A stretch of DNA of 64,000 nucleotides from Streptomyces carminius (GCF_002794255.1 NZ_PGGW01000017.1:64501-128500), one strand, 5' to 3'. Shown: positions 35,676 to 44,537, counted from the stretch's first letter. The notes: generated by a model not told the origin, from the letters alone. Translations and numbers: made by a program.

Positions 35676-36425
35676 TCAGGCGTGCGTCCCTCCATTGTGC
35701 GCCAGGCTCCTGCGCCGTTCGCGGAGCGCGGCGAGGGGGCCGTACGCTGCGCCGCCGAAGATCAGCACGGCTCCGGCGGCGATCGCCACCAGGAGGGGCC
35801 CCAGCGGGCCGGGCCGGGAGATCCCTCCGGGGAGGTCCGCGAAACTTCCGGGGCGATCCACCATGCCCGCGCCGGACAGCGGCCACACGGTGGCGTCGAC
35901 CCGGCCGGTCACCGCCTCCCGCTCCACGGAGCCGTTGTCGGCGTCCTGCAGATGCGTCCGGGAGTCGAGGGATTCGGAGCGGTGGTCGCCGAGGAGGAAG
36001 AGCCGTCCTTCGGGCACGGTCGCCTCGAAGGCGGTGAAGGAGGCCCGGTCCTGCCCCCGTACGTACGGCTCGTCGACCGGTGTGCCGTTGACGGCCAGTC
36101 TTCCCCGTCCGTCGCAGCACTCGACGGTGTCGCCGCCGACGCCGACGACCCGCTTGGTCACCGGCACCCCACCCCAGACCGAGTCCCGGAAGACGACTAT
36201 GTCACCGCGTCTGACCTGGTCGCCGTCGATGCGCTGGGCCAGCACCCGGTCCCCGGCGTCCACGGTGGGGGCCATGGAGCCGGTCGGCACGGTGTAGGGC
36301 TGGTAGAGAACGGCCGCCCAGACGAAACCGCCGAGGAAGAGCACGCAGCCGATCGCCGTGGCCACCGACGACAGGACATGGCCCAGTCGGCCGCGGCGTC
36401 TTCCGGTACGTCCCGCTCTGCTCAC
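35676..36425 (-). CDS. sipZ: Type I signal peptidase SipZ-like
   Basis: Cleaves Sec/Tat signal peptides at the outer face of the membrane. 249 residues: N-terminal anchor (ATAIGCVLFLGGFVWAAVLY), catalytic serine in VPTGSMAPT, catalytic lysine in VTKRVVGVGGD, box E-like LLGDHRSESLDSR, and a C-terminal membrane segment (LLVAIAAGAVLIFGGAAYG). The GTG at 36425 has GGAGAG 8 bases upstream. A good promoter lies at 36470-36499. In S. lividans sipZ begins its own operon, while sipW-X-Y form another; the arrangement here agrees. Confidence 0.93.
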   Translation of the reverse strand: MSRAGRTGRRRGRLGHVLSSVATAIGCVLFLGGFVWAAVLYQPYTVPTGSMAPTVDAGDRVLAQRIDGDQVRRGDIVVFRDSVWGGVPVTKRVVGVGGDTVECCDGRGRLAVNGTPVDEPYVRGQDRASFTAFEATVPEGRLFLLGDHRSESLDSRTHLQDADNGSVEREAVTGRVDATVWPLSGAGMVDRPGSFADLPGGISRPGPLGPLLVAIAAGAVLIFGGAAYGPLAALRERRRSLAHNGGTHA

Positions 36426-36469
36426 TGCGCGCTCTCCGGAAGGTCTGGGTCCACCGACGGTCTCGCCGC

Positions 36470-36499
36470 ACCCTACCTCCGGAGAGGCCCGCTGGTCAG
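36470..36499 (-). promoter_or_regulatory. Promoter of sipZ
   Basis: On the minus strand, -35 CTGACC (36494-36499, overlapping the sipY stop) and -10 TAGGGT (36470-36475) are 18 bp apart. This would start transcription about 38 nt before sipZ, consistent with the separate sipZ transcription unit reported in S. lividans. Confidence 0.65.
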
Positions 36500-37473
36500 C
36501 CCACGTCCCGCCGGGCCGGTCCGCCGGGAGGGCCGCCCGCCGCCGGTGCCCTCAGCCGCCTGCGCAGCAGCACCAGCGGTACCGCGCCCACCAGCCCCAG
36601 GGCGGCCGGTGCCATGGCCAGGCCCTGCTTCTCGAAGGTGTCCGGCACCGGCAGGGTGCCCCAGCGGTCGACCGGCCATGCCCTGACGACGGCCCGCCCC
36701 ACGACCTCGTCCACGGGGACCGTCCCCTTGCCGGGGAGCTCCTGGTGGAAGCGGGAGTCCAGGGAGTTCTGGCGGTTGTCGCCCATCACCCACAGCCGGT
36801 CCTCGGGGACCTCGACCGGGCCGAAGCCCTCACTGCCGCACGGGGTGCTCCCGGGGTAGATGTAGGACTCCTCGTCCAGGGCCTTGCCGTTGACCGTGAC
36901 CGGGCCGTTCTTCTCGCAGGCCACGGTGTCGCCGCCCACCGCGATGACCCGTTTGATCAGGTCCTGCTCCTCGGCGGAGGGCAGCAGACCGATGAAGCTC
37001 ATGAACTCCTGGAAGGCGGCGCCGATCCCGCCGGAGCCGTCCGGCGCGTCGTCCAGCCAGCCCCCCGGATCGCCGAAGACGACGACCTCGCCGCGTTCGG
37101 GCTCGGCCCCGAACCAGGGGGTCAGCTTGTCCACCAGGACCCGGTCGCCGCGCTGCAGGGTGTTCTGCATCGAGTCGGAGGGGATGGAGAACGCCTGGAT
37201 CAGGAAGGTCTTGATCAGCAGCGCCAGGATCAGTGCGATTCCGACCAGCAGGGGGAGTTCCTTCAGGAAGGAGCGCTGTTTCTTGCCTGTCACGCTCTCC
37301 CCGCCGTCCGGGCTCGCACCATCCGGATGCCCGCTGTCCGGATGCCCGCTGTCCGGGCTCCCGCTGTCCGGTTCGGCGGCCGGCCTCTCACCCCGCTCCT
37401 CCTGCGCCTTGCCGGTCCGCCGCCTGTCCGGCCCGTCCGCGTCGGAGCGCGCTCCGATCGCCACGTCCCCCAC
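36496..37473 (-). CDS. sipY: Type I signal peptidase SipY-like
   Basis: A signal peptidase of about 325 residues. A long disordered N-terminus contains a DSGHPDSGHPDG repeat, followed by the anchor LPLLVGIALILALLIKTFLI. The serine is in FSIPSDSMQNTL and the lysine in LIKRVIAVGGDTV; GDNRQNSLDSRFH follows, with a C-terminal helix (MAPAALGLVGAVPLVLL). GTG 37473 is preferred because GAGGAG lies 5 bases upstream; GTG 37479 is also in frame but sits on the Shine-Dalgarno. The gene starts inside the 3' end of sipX. SipY is the main signal peptidase in S. lividans, which is established for that species only. Confidence 0.92.
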   Translation of the reverse strand: MGDVAIGARSDADGPDRRRTGKAQEERGERPAAEPDSGSPDSGHPDSGHPDGASPDGGESVTGKKQRSFLKELPLLVGIALILALLIKTFLIQAFSIPSDSMQNTLQRGDRVLVDKLTPWFGAEPERGEVVVFGDPGGWLDDAPDGSGGIGAAFQEFMSFIGLLPSAEEQDLIKRVIAVGGDTVACEKNGPVTVNGKALDEESYIYPGSTPCGSEGFGPVEVPEDRLWVMGDNRQNSLDSRFHQELPGKGTVPVDEVVGRAVVRAWPVDRWGTLPVPDTFEKQGLAMAPAALGLVGAVPLVLLRRRLRAPAAGGPPGGPARRDVG

Positions 37474-38437
37474 ATCCACTCCTCACACTGCTCGTACGGT
37501 GTCCTCGCCCGCGCCTCAGCCGCCGCAGGCCCACAACACCCATAACGAGCGGGAGTTCCACAGGGCTCGGGAACTGCACCATGTCATTGTCGCCGCCCGC
37601 GGCGGCCGAGGCGGGCTCGCCGCGCGGGTCCGGTACCGACGCGTAGGTCTCGGGCTCCTCCAGTCGCCGCCAGTGGGAGTACGGCCAGGCGATCACCACG
37701 GCCTTGCCCACCACGAGGTCCTCCGGAATGGTTCCCTTCCCCGGTTCCTCCAGGTGGTAACGGGAGTCGGCGGAGTTGGCCCGGTGATCACCCATCACGA
37801 AGATCCGGTTCTGGGGGACCCGCACCTCGAAGGTCATCTGTGAGGGGGCGTTCCCGGGGTGGAGATACGGCTCGTTCAGCGGTGTGCCGTTGACCGTCAC
37901 CCGGCCGTCCTCGTCGCAGCACCTGACGGTGTCGCCGCCCACCGCGACGACCCGTTTGATCAGGTCCTGCTCGTCGTCCGAGGGCAGCAGACCGATGAAC
38001 GTCAGGAGCTGTCTGCCCTGCTTGATCCCCACCGGGTCGTTCCGGTCGGGCTTGTCCTCGGGCGGCAGCCAGCCGCCGGGGTCCTTGAAGACGACCACGT
38101 CGCCGCGTTCGGGGCGGGCGCCGAACCAGGGGGTCAGTTTGTCCACCAGGACCCGGTCGTCGATCCGGATCGTCTGCTCCATCGAACCGGAGGGGATGAC
38201 GAACGCCTGGACCAGGAAGGTCTTGAGGACCAGGGCGATGAGCAGCGCCACGCCCACCAGGATGGGTATCTCCTTGGTCACCGACAGCCGGCGCCGGCGC
38301 CTGATCCGCCTGGCCGCGCGCCGCCGGTCCGCCCGTCCTTCGCCGGGGCCGCGCAGCGTCGTGCGGGAGTCCTGGTCCGCGTACGCGTACGCGCCGCCCG
38401 CCCGGCCTCCTCCCCGGGGCCGTCCTCGTCTACCCAT
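37388..38437 (-). CDS. sipX: Type I signal peptidase SipX-like
   Basis: A 349-residue signal peptidase. The N-terminus is Arg-rich, the anchor is IPILVGVALLIALVLKTFLVQA, the serine is in VIPSGSMEQT, the lysine in LIKRVVAVGGDTV, and VMGDHRANSADSRYH follows. The start ATG overlaps the sipW stop by 8 bases. After a short hydrophobic segment (ELPLVMGVVGLRRL) the frame continues about 55 residues as an Arg/Gly-rich tail that overlaps sipY by 86 bases. The tail looks like shadow coding of sipY, so either the overlap is real or a frameshift removed the normal C-terminus. The catalytic domain is intact either way. Confidence 0.9.
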   Translation of the reverse strand: MGRRGRPRGGGRAGGAYAYADQDSRTTLRGPGEGRADRRRAARRIRRRRRLSVTKEIPILVGVALLIALVLKTFLVQAFVIPSGSMEQTIRIDDRVLVDKLTPWFGARPERGDVVVFKDPGGWLPPEDKPDRNDPVGIKQGRQLLTFIGLLPSDDEQDLIKRVVAVGGDTVRCCDEDGRVTVNGTPLNEPYLHPGNAPSQMTFEVRVPQNRIFVMGDHRANSADSRYHLEEPGKGTIPEDLVVGKAVVIAWPYSHWRRLEEPETYASVPDPRGEPASAAAGGDNDMVQFPSPVELPLVMGVVGLRRLRRGRGHRTSSVRSGCGGRGDRSALRRGRAGQAADRQGAGGAG

Positions 38438-39065
38438 GGCGGCCCCGCAGGGAGGTCCAGCGGCCGGCCGGCCAGACGATCCGGTCGGCCCGGCCGATCA
38501 CCCGGTCCACCGGTACGGTGCCGCCGCCGGGGCTGCCGAGGTGGTCCCGCGAGTCCCGGGAGCGGGAGCGGTGGTCGCCCATCACCCACAGCCGCCCCCC
38601 GGGGACCTCGATGTCGAACGGCACGGCCGAGGGCCGGTCGTCGGGATGCAGGTACGTCTCGTCCACCGGTTGGCCGTTCACCTCGATCCTTCCCCGCGCG
38701 TCGCAGCACCTGACCCTGTCCCCGCCGACGCCGACGACCCGTTTGACGTAGTCGGCCCCGTCCCGCGTTCCCCGGTCGAAGGAACCCGCGCCGTCGAACA
38801 CCACAACGTCCCCGCGCCGCGGATGGTTGCCGAAACGGTAGGCCAGCTTGTTCACCAGTACACGGTCGCCGACTTGGAGCGTGTTCCCCATGGAGTCGCT
38901 GGAGATGCGGAAGGGTTCCGCCACGAACGCCTCGGCCGCCGACAGGGCCAGGAGCGCCGCGGCGACCGCCACCACCGCCATACGCACGGAGCGCGACCGG
39001 CGTCCCCGCCCCGTGCAAGGGGCGGGGACGCGGTCGCGCTCCGTGGGCTGTGCGTCGGTGTCCAT
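38430..39065 (-). CDS. sipW: Type I signal peptidase SipW-like
   Basis: The shortest of the four (211 residues). The N-terminal anchor is MAVVAVAAALLALSAAEAFV, the catalytic serine is in RISSDSMGNTL, the lysine in YVKRVVGVGGDRV, then VMGDHRSRSRDSRDH. It ends at WTSLRGRHG with no C-terminal membrane helix, unlike SipX/Y/Z. A -10-like TAGGCT at 39075-39080 lies 9 bases before the ATG, suggesting a leaderless or near-leaderless transcript for sipW-X-Y; a matching -35 is not obvious. Confidence 0.92.
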   Translation of the reverse strand: MDTDAQPTERDRVPAPCTGRGRRSRSVRMAVVAVAAALLALSAAEAFVAEPFRISSDSMGNTLQVGDRVLVNKLAYRFGNHPRRGDVVVFDGAGSFDRGTRDGADYVKRVVGVGGDRVRCCDARGRIEVNGQPVDETYLHPDDRPSAVPFDIEVPGGRLWVMGDHRSRSRDSRDHLGSPGGGTVPVDRVIGRADRIVWPAGRWTSLRGRHG

Positions 39066-39179
39066 CGAGCCGAGAGCCTAACCCGACGGCCCGGTGCTCC
39101 GCGGCGAAGGCGGTACGGGCCCGGCACCGCGGGTACGTCCCGAGGACACCGCGGGCCGCCGCGCGGCCCCGGCCGCGGA

Positions 39180-39527
39180 TCAGCGCTCGCGCTTCTCCTT
39201 GATCTTCGCGGCCTTGCCGCGCAGCTCGCGCAGGTAGTAGAGCTTGGCGCGGCGGACGTCACCGCGGGTGACGACATCGATCTTCTCGACGACCGGGGTG
39301 TGCACCGGGAAGGTGCGCTCCACGCCGACGCCGAAGCTGACCTTGCGGACGGTGAAGGTCTCGCGGATGCCGGCGCCCTGGCGGCGGATGACGACGCCCT
39401 TGAACTGCTGCACTCGGGAGCGGTTGCCCTCGATGACGCGCACGTGGACGTTGACGGTGTCGCCCGGGCGGAAGGCCGGGATGTCGCTGCGCAGCGAGGC
39501 GGCGTCGACGCTGTCGAGCAGGTGCAT
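39180..39527 (-). CDS. rplS: 50S ribosomal protein L19
   Basis: A large-subunit protein at the 30S-50S interface; 115 residues ([70 protein letters not shown]). The ATG at 39527 follows GAGGAAA. It is the last gene of rpsP-KH-rimM-trmD-rplS, after a 131-base gap. That gap contains a hairpin next to its ribosome-binding site (39544-39567). Confidence 0.98.
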   Translation of the reverse strand: MHLLDSVDAASLRSDIPAFRPGDTVNVHVRVIEGNRSRVQQFKGVVIRRQGAGIRETFTVRKVSFGVGVERTFPVHTPVVEKIDVVTRGDVRRAKLYYLRELRGKAAKIKEKRER

Positions 39528-39543
39528 GACGGTCTGCTTTCCT

Positions 39544-39567
39544 CGCCGATGCCACAGGTCATCGGCG
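39544..39567 (-). promoter_or_regulatory. Hairpin in the rplS leader
   Basis: Perfect 8-bp stem CGCCGATG/CATCGGCG with an 8-nt loop, ending right at the rplS Shine-Dalgarno GAGGAAA. It may be a translational control element for L19 (inference). Confidence 0.45.
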
Positions 39568-39658
39568 GAACGATTCGTTGGGTGGTCTGGCGGCCCCGGT
39601 GCCGGGCCGGCGTCGGTCCCCCTGTGGCAGGGTCGCGGGCCGGGCGTGGGGCAGCGGC

Positions 39659-40474
39659 CTATTCTTCCACGCCTTTGGCGGTGCGCCCAAATCGGCCGTC
39701 CGGCAGCTCGGTCCAGCCCAGTTCCGCGAGGAGTTCGCGGTCCTGGGCCCCCAGTGCCGCGGGATCGCAGCGTTCGACGAGGTCCGGCCGGTACCGCGCG
39801 GTGCGGCGGAACGCCTGGTCGCGGCGCCAGCGGGCGATCCGTCCGTGGTGACCGCTGAGCAGCACCTCCGGAATGCCCCGGCCGCGCCACAGCGGCGGCT
39901 TGGTGTAGACGGGGCCCTCCAGGAGGCTTGCCATGGCGCCGGGGGCGAAGGAGTCGTCGCGGTGGGACTCGGCGTTGCCCAGGACCCCGGGCAGCAGCCG
40001 GGCGACGGCCTCGACCATGACCAGGACGGGGGCCTCTCCCCCGGCCAGCACGTAGTCGCCGATGGACAGCTCCCGCACCCGCAGGCGCTCGCCGTACTCC
40101 TCGATGACGCGGCGGTCGATGCCCTCGTAGCGGGCGGGGGTGAAGACCAGCCAGGATTCGGCCGCCAGCTCGACGGCCGTCCGCTGGGTGAAGGGGCTGC
40201 CGCTGGGGGTGGGGACGACGAGGACCGGTTCCCTCCCGTCCTCGTCCGAGGCGAGGATCGTGTCCAGTGCCTCGCCCCACGGTTCGGGCTTCATCACCAT
40301 GCCGGGGCCGCCGCCGTAGGGGGTGTCGTCGACGGTGTTGTGCCGGTCGTGCGTCCAGCGCCGCAGGTCGTGGACGCGTACGTCGAGCACGCCGCGGGCG
40401 CGGGCCTTGCCGACGAGGGAGACGTTCAGCGGCTCCAGGTACTCGGGGAAGATCGTGACGATGTCGAGCCTCAC
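39659..40474 (-). CDS. trmD: tRNA (guanine-N1-)-methyltransferase
   Basis: Methylates G37 of tRNAs with a G36, preventing frameshifts; 271 residues. SPOUT knot motifs are seen: [52 protein letters not shown], and [15 protein letters not shown]. The GTG start overlaps the rimM stop as GTGA. It is highly conserved and in its usual operon. Confidence 0.98.
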   Translation of the reverse strand: MRLDIVTIFPEYLEPLNVSLVGKARARGVLDVRVHDLRRWTHDRHNTVDDTPYGGGPGMVMKPEPWGEALDTILASDEDGREPVLVVPTPSGSPFTQRTAVELAAESWLVFTPARYEGIDRRVIEEYGERLRVRELSIGDYVLAGGEAPVLVMVEAVARLLPGVLGNAESHRDDSFAPGAMASLLEGPVYTKPPLWRGRGIPEVLLSGHHGRIARWRRDQAFRRTARYRPDLVERCDPAALGAQDRELLAELGWTELPDGRFGRTAKGVEE

Positions 40475-41073
40475 CGGGCCGCGCCCCCGTCGTCCCCGGT
40501 CCCGGCCCCCTCATTGCCGCCGCCGTTCCCGGAGCCCCGCGGAGTCCGGCCCGCGGTCTCGGCCCGGTCGTCCAGCAGACCCGGCGGGGGATCGACCACC
40601 GCCCGCTGCGCCGCCAGGTCGACCTCCGGCACGATCTCGCCGACGAAGGGGATCAGCACCTCGCCGCCGTCCGCCCTCCGCACCACCAGCAGGTCCTGGT
40701 ACGGCAGATGGGCGATCTCCTCGATCCGTCCGACGGCCGTCCCGTCCCGGGTGACGACCTCGAGGTCGACCAGCTGGTGGTCGTAGTACTCGTCGGGGTC
40801 CTCGGGGCTCTCCTCCGGGTCCACCTCGGCAATCAGCAGGGTGTTCCGCAGTGCCTCGGCGGCCGTGCGGTCCCGCACCCCCTCGAAACGCAGGAGCAGC
40901 CGCCCGCTGTGGACGCGGCCCTCGGCGATGGTCAGCGGGCCCGCGGAGGCCGGGTCGGTGGCCAGGACGGCGCCGGGGGCGAGCCGCACCTCGGGCTCGT
41001 CCGTCCGCACCTCCACCGTGACCTCGCCCCTGATGCCGTGTGCGCGGCCGACGCGCGCGACTACCAGCTGCAC
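40471..41073 (-). CDS. rimM: 16S rRNA processing protein RimM
   Basis: Assists 30S head maturation by binding S19; 200 residues. N-terminal beta-barrel [23 protein letters not shown]-barrel [18 protein letters not shown] and PYQDLLVV, ending with [20 protein letters not shown] and a disordered Gly/Asn tail. A perfect 22-bp hairpin separates it from the upstream KH gene. Coupled to trmD by a GTGA overlap. Confidence 0.97.
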   Translation of the reverse strand: MQLVVARVGRAHGIRGEVTVEVRTDEPEVRLAPGAVLATDPASAGPLTIAEGRVHSGRLLLRFEGVRDRTAAEALRNTLLIAEVDPEESPEDPDEYYDHQLVDLEVVTRDGTAVGRIEEIAHLPYQDLLVVRRADGGEVLIPFVGEIVPEVDLAAQRAVVDPPPGLLDDRAETAGRTPRGSGNGGGNEGAGTGDDGGAAR

Positions 41074-41099
41074 TGCTCACAAACTCCAGATGGTCCGGT

Positions 41100-41150
41100 C
41101 ACCGGCACGGGCCGGGGGCGGTGGGATGCCGCCCCCGGCCCGTGCCGGTG
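41100..41150 (-). terminator. Perfect 22-bp hairpin between the KH-protein gene and rimM
   Basis: Arms 41100-41121 and 41129-41150 are exactly complementary with a 7-nt loop. The hairpin begins 36 bases after the KH-gene stop and ends 26 bases before rimM. It should act as a partial terminator or mRNA stabiliser inside the operon. Confidence 0.8.
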
Positions 41151-41186
41151 TCTCGTGCTGTCTGCCGCCGTCCCCGGTGGCCCCGG

Positions 41187-41426
41187 TCAGCGGATCTGGT
41201 CCGCGTCGACGAGGTCGACGCGGATGCCCCTGCCGCCGAGAGCTCCCACGACGGTGCGGAGCGCGCGTGCCGTCCGGCCGTTGCGGCCGATGACCTTGCC
41301 GAGGTCCTCGGGGTGCACCCGGACCTCCAGCACACGTCCGCGGCGCAGGTTGCGGGAGGCGACCTCCACCTCGTCGGGGTGGTCGACGATGCCCTTCACC
41401 AGATGGTCGAGGGCTTCTTCCAGCAT
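41187..41426 (-). CDS. khpA: KH-domain RNA-binding protein (KhpA/YlqC)
   Basis: A 79-residue single-KH protein. The core VHPEDLGKVIGRNGRTARAL contains the GXXG loop (GRNG). The ATG at 41426 (MLEEALDHLVKGIVDHP) is the normal start, though a GTG two codons earlier overlaps the rpsP stop. KhpA partners KhpB as a global RNA-binding protein in Gram-positives. It lies between rpsP and rimM, as usual. Confidence 0.95.
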   Translation of the reverse strand: MLEEALDHLVKGIVDHPDEVEVASRNLRRGRVLEVRVHPEDLGKVIGRNGRTARALRTVVGALGGRGIRVDLVDADQIR

Positions 41427-41428
41427 GG

Positions 41429-41875
41429 TCACGCCTCGGTCGACCCGGCGGCGCCGGTCTCGGCCTCGTCCGCCTTCTTGTCGGCCTTGTCGGCCTTCTT
41501 CGCCTTCGGGGTGATGGCCTCGCCCCCGGGCTCGTCCGCCGACTGCTTGGCGGCCGCCTCGAAGACGGCGCGCTTGTCGGCCTTGGGCTCGGGGACCTTC
41601 ATCGGCTCCGGGGCCGGCAGGCCCTTGAACTTCTGCCAGTCGCCGGTGACCTTCAGGATGGCCTGCACCGGCTCGGTCGGCTGCGCGCCGACACCCAGCC
41701 AGTACTGGACGCGCTCCGAGTCGACCTCGATGCGCGAGGGGTTCTGCACCGGGTGGTACAGACCGATCTCCTCGATGGCCCGGCCGTCACGGCGCGTACG
41801 GGAGTCGGCGACGATGATGCGGTAGTGAGGCGAACGGATCTTGCCCAGTCGCTTCAGCTTGATCTTGACTGCCAC
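41429..41875 (-). CDS. rpsP: 30S ribosomal protein S16
   Basis: A small-subunit assembly protein; 148 residues. The S16 core [37 protein letters not shown] fills residues 1-85. A Lys/Ala/Glu-rich extension ([16 protein letters not shown]) follows, typical of actinobacterial S16. GTG 41875 is the start, with CAGGAGAC 10 bases upstream. First gene of rpsP-khpA-rimM-trmD-rplS. Confidence 0.98.
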   Translation of the reverse strand: MAVKIKLKRLGKIRSPHYRIIVADSRTRRDGRAIEEIGLYHPVQNPSRIEVDSERVQYWLGVGAQPTEPVQAILKVTGDWQKFKGLPAPEPMKVPEPKADKRAVFEAAAKQSADEPGGEAITPKAKKADKADKKADEAETGAAGSTEA

Positions 41876-42010
41876 GGCTGTGGTGTCTCCTGGTCTCTGA
41901 CGTGGTGGGACACGGCGGGATGCCACGTGGGGTTGTGGTACCCGGGTGCCCGATGGACGCGTCAGCCGGAGGAGAGAGGGGTCCTGTGCGGCTGCCGAGT
42001 ACAGCCGCCC

Positions 42011-42016
42011 ATTGTG
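42011..42016 (-). promoter_or_regulatory. Candidate -10 of the rpsP operon
   Basis: On the minus strand the hexamer CACAAT is preceded by TGTGG, resembling an extended -10. The transcript would start near 42004, about 130 nt before rpsP. No good -35 is seen at the expected distance. Confidence 0.4.
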
Positions 42017-42081
42017 CCACACCTCGCGGGGGGAACCGGTCTCCCCCCGGCTCCCCCGGCTCTCCGGCCGACCGCGTCCCT

Positions 42082-42672
42082 TCAACCCACCGCGACCACC
42101 TCCGGGATGCGGAACGGCTGTCCGCAGGCCCCGCACATGATCGGCGCCTGCGCCAGCACGGACGGGACGACCCGTACGTTGCGCCCGCAGTCGCAGACCG
42201 CCTTGACCCGCACCCCTCCCCCCGAGGAGCCGTGCCGCGCGGCGGGTCCCCGGAAGGTGTGCGAGGTGTCGGTGGCGGTGGCGGCACTGTGGGCGCGCAG
42301 GGCCCGCTGCAGCCGCTCGATCGTCGGCCGGTAGCGCTTTCTGGCCTCGGGCGTCATGACGACCAGCGAGAAACCGCTGCTGGGGTGTGGTTCGTCGGAG
42401 TGCTCCAGACCCAGATCCTCGGCGATCGCCAGGAAGCGGCGGTTGTGGTAGCGGCCCGCGCGCGAAGTGTCCCGGACACCGCGGGCGGCGGCGATCCCGT
42501 GGACGGCCTCGTGCAGCAGCCGTTCGAAGGAGAGCTCGGCGCCACAGGCGGACGACGACTCCCCGATCAGCGATTCGGGCGCGGCCAGGTCGGGCAGCTC
42601 GGGGTGGTGCCGTTGAATGTCGGCCCACGCGAGCGCCAGTTCGGCGGCAAGAACAGGTGGTGTCGTGCTCAC
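42082..42672 (-). CDS. SprT-like zinc-dependent domain protein
   Basis: A 196-residue protein conserved in streptomycetes. It holds a zinc-protease motif LHEAVHG (HEXXH) in [19 protein letters not shown] and a C-terminal zinc ribbon (CDCG ... CGACGQPF), the layout of SprT/Spartan-like proteins. This suggests DNA-protein crosslink or stress roles, without direct evidence. GTG 42672 ([20 protein letters not shown]) is chosen for its match to remembered homologues; the frame is open to an ATG at 42720. It lies between rpsP and proS, all on the minus strand. Confidence 0.75.
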   Translation of the reverse strand: MSTTPPVLAAELALAWADIQRHHPELPDLAAPESLIGESSSACGAELSFERLLHEAVHGIAAARGVRDTSRAGRYHNRRFLAIAEDLGLEHSDEPHPSSGFSLVVMTPEARKRYRPTIERLQRALRAHSAATATDTSHTFRGPAARHGSSGGGVRVKAVCDCGRNVRVVPSVLAQAPIMCGACGQPFRIPEVVAVG

Positions 42673-42772
42673 GTCGTACACAACGAGCCGGGGTGTCCCG
42701 GTGTTCCGATTCCGGGGCATCCCAAATAATTTGCGCCTACTCGTCAGTTGCCGGTCGTTGTCGCCCTGACCC

Positions 42773-42845
42773 GGGCGGGTGGGGCCGATCCGGGGAGGAC
42801 CGGCCCCACCCGCCCCAAGCCGGGACGTACTGACCCGTCAGTACG
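42773..42845 (-). terminator. Two hairpins downstream of proS
   Basis: A 14-bp perfect stem (42773-42786 with 42802-42815, GGGCGGGTGGGGCC type) and an 8-bp stem CGTACTGA/TCAGTACG (42826-42845) lie in the 184-bp gap after proS on the minus strand. Confidence 0.75.
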
Positions 42846-42904
42846 GTCGTTCCGCCCGGCCGGCCGCGGGACCGGCGGGCCGCCCCCGCCGCCGCCCTCG
42901 CGGG

Positions 42905-44320
42905 TCAGTAGGCGCGGGCGACCACGGCCACCGTTCCCGGGGCGTCGTCGGCCCGCGGCACCGATCCGTCCTCGGCCACCAGGCACCGCACCGTGGCGGC
43001 CTGCTCGGCCAGTGCCGCCTCGCCCTCCGGGCCGAGGTCGGCCCACGGGATGCGGGCCCAGTTCCCGGCGGCGGCCGCCTCGGCCGCCTCGGCGGTGGTC
43101 CGCACCTCCACCGTGCGGGACTCGCGGCGCTCACGGGACTGGCGCAGCAGCAGCGCCTGGTCCTCCTCCAGCAGCTTGGGGCACAGCCCGGGCAGCGCGT
43201 CGAGCGCCACTGGCTCCTTGCCGCCCGCGATGCGGCGGACCAGCATCGCGGTGCCGTTCTCCAGGTCGCGCGGGCCGATCTCGACACGCAGCGGCACGCC
43301 CTTGAGCTCCCAGTCCACGGCTCGGCGGCCGAAGGGGGTGTCGGTGCGGTCGTCCACCTTCACCCGGACGCCGGCCGCGGCGAGCTTCTCGCCGACCTCG
43401 CGGACCCTGGCGAGCACCGCCTCGTCGCCCTTGATGGCCAGGACGACGGCCTGGACGGGTGCCAGGCGCGGCGGGACGCGCAGACCGTTGTCGTCGCCGT
43501 GCGTCATGATCAGGCCGCCGACCATCCGGGTGGAGGTGCCCCAGGAGGTCTGCCAGACCAGTTCCCGCTCGCCGTCCTTCGACAGGTAGCGGGTGTCGAA
43601 GGCCTTGGCGAAGTTCTGGCCCAGCTCGTGGCTGGTGCCCATCTGGAGGGCCTTGCCGTCGCCCATCATGCCCTCCAGGGTGAGGGTGTTGATGGCGCCC
43701 GCGAAGCGCTCCCGGGGGGTCTTGCGGCCCAGGACGACGTCCATGGCCAGGACGTTCACCATGAAATCGGCGTAGACCTCCCGGTGGATCCGGGCGGCGT
43801 AGTCGCGCGCGTCCTCGTAGGTGGCGTGGGCGGTGTGCCCTTCCTGCCACAGGAACTCACTCGTTCGCAGGAAGACACGCGGACGCATTTCCCAGCGCAC
43901 CACGTTGGCCCACTGGTTGATCAGCAGGGGCAGGTCGCGGTAGCTCTGCACCCACTTGGAGAAGTAGTCGTTGATGATCGTCTCGGAGGTCGGCCGGACG
44001 ACCACCGGCTCCTCCAGCTCCTTGCCGCCGCCGTGCGTGACCACGGCCAGCTCGGGGGCGAAGCCCTCGACGTGCTCGGCCTCCCTGGTCAGGTACGACT
44101 GCGGGATGAACAGGGGAAAGTAGGCGTTGTCGGCGCCCGCGGCCTTGATCCGGGCGTCCATCTCGCGCTGCATCCGCTCCCACAGCCCGTACCCGTACGG
44201 CCGGATGACCATGGTGCCGCGCACCGGTCCGTTGTCGGCCAGTTCGGCCTTGCTGATCACGTCCTGGTACCAGCGCGGGAAGTCGTCCGCCCGGGGGGTG
44301 AGTACGGGAGCCTTTGCCAT
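42905..44320 (-). CDS. proS: Prolyl-tRNA synthetase, archaeal/eukaryal type
   Basis: Attaches proline to tRNA-Pro. 471 residues; the class II motifs are present: motif 2 INQWANVVRWEMRPRVFLRTSEF with WQEGHTAHATYEDA, and motif 3 MTHGDDNGLRVPPRLAP. It lacks the inserted editing domain of the roughly 565-residue bacterial type and ends in a C-terminal zinc-less extension finishing in Tyr, as in the archaeal/eukaryal group. A possible leaderless promoter precedes the ATG: TTCACG (44353-44358) and TAACAT (44328-44333) with a 19-bp spacer. Many streptomycetes also carry a bacterial-type proS elsewhere, so this may be a second copy. Confidence 0.93.
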   Translation of the reverse strand: MAKAPVLTPRADDFPRWYQDVISKAELADNGPVRGTMVIRPYGYGLWERMQREMDARIKAAGADNAYFPLFIPQSYLTREAEHVEGFAPELAVVTHGGGKELEEPVVVRPTSETIINDYFSKWVQSYRDLPLLINQWANVVRWEMRPRVFLRTSEFLWQEGHTAHATYEDARDYAARIHREVYADFMVNVLAMDVVLGRKTPRERFAGAINTLTLEGMMGDGKALQMGTSHELGQNFAKAFDTRYLSKDGERELVWQTSWGTSTRMVGGLIMTHGDDNGLRVPPRLAPVQAVVLAIKGDEAVLARVREVGEKLAAAGVRVKVDDRTDTPFGRRAVDWELKGVPLRVEIGPRDLENGTAMLVRRIAGGKEPVALDALPGLCPKLLEEDQALLLRQSRERRESRTVEVRTTAEAAEAAAAGNWARIPWADLGPEGEAALAEQAATVRCLVAEDGSVPRADDAPGTVAVVARAY

Positions 44321-44537
44321 GTCGCGCATGTTACGGCGCCCTGCTGCGGATGCGTGAATCAGGTTGTCGGGAGAACGTAGGAGTGCGCTCGGCGGACGCG
44401 GATGTGAACACTCCGGCCCGCCCTCTGGACTCGGGGACAGAAGCGCAGTTCCCTGGCATTCGGGGACTTTGGACCTCTCGGGGGACGAGACGGCGGCCGG
44501 GTATCCGGCGATCCTTCCACGGAATGGGGATGTTGCG

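Noticed and set aside
34818..36425. Search for a missing gene between sipZ, DUF2469 and yraN
   Set aside because: Gaps are 14 and 146 bases and contain only a hairpin, so no extra gene is hidden there.
44321..44537. Possible T-box leader upstream of proS
   Set aside because: No AGGGTGGNACCGCG-type T-box sequence or terminator is visible, and a -10-like TAACAT only 7 bases from the ATG suggests a leaderless start.
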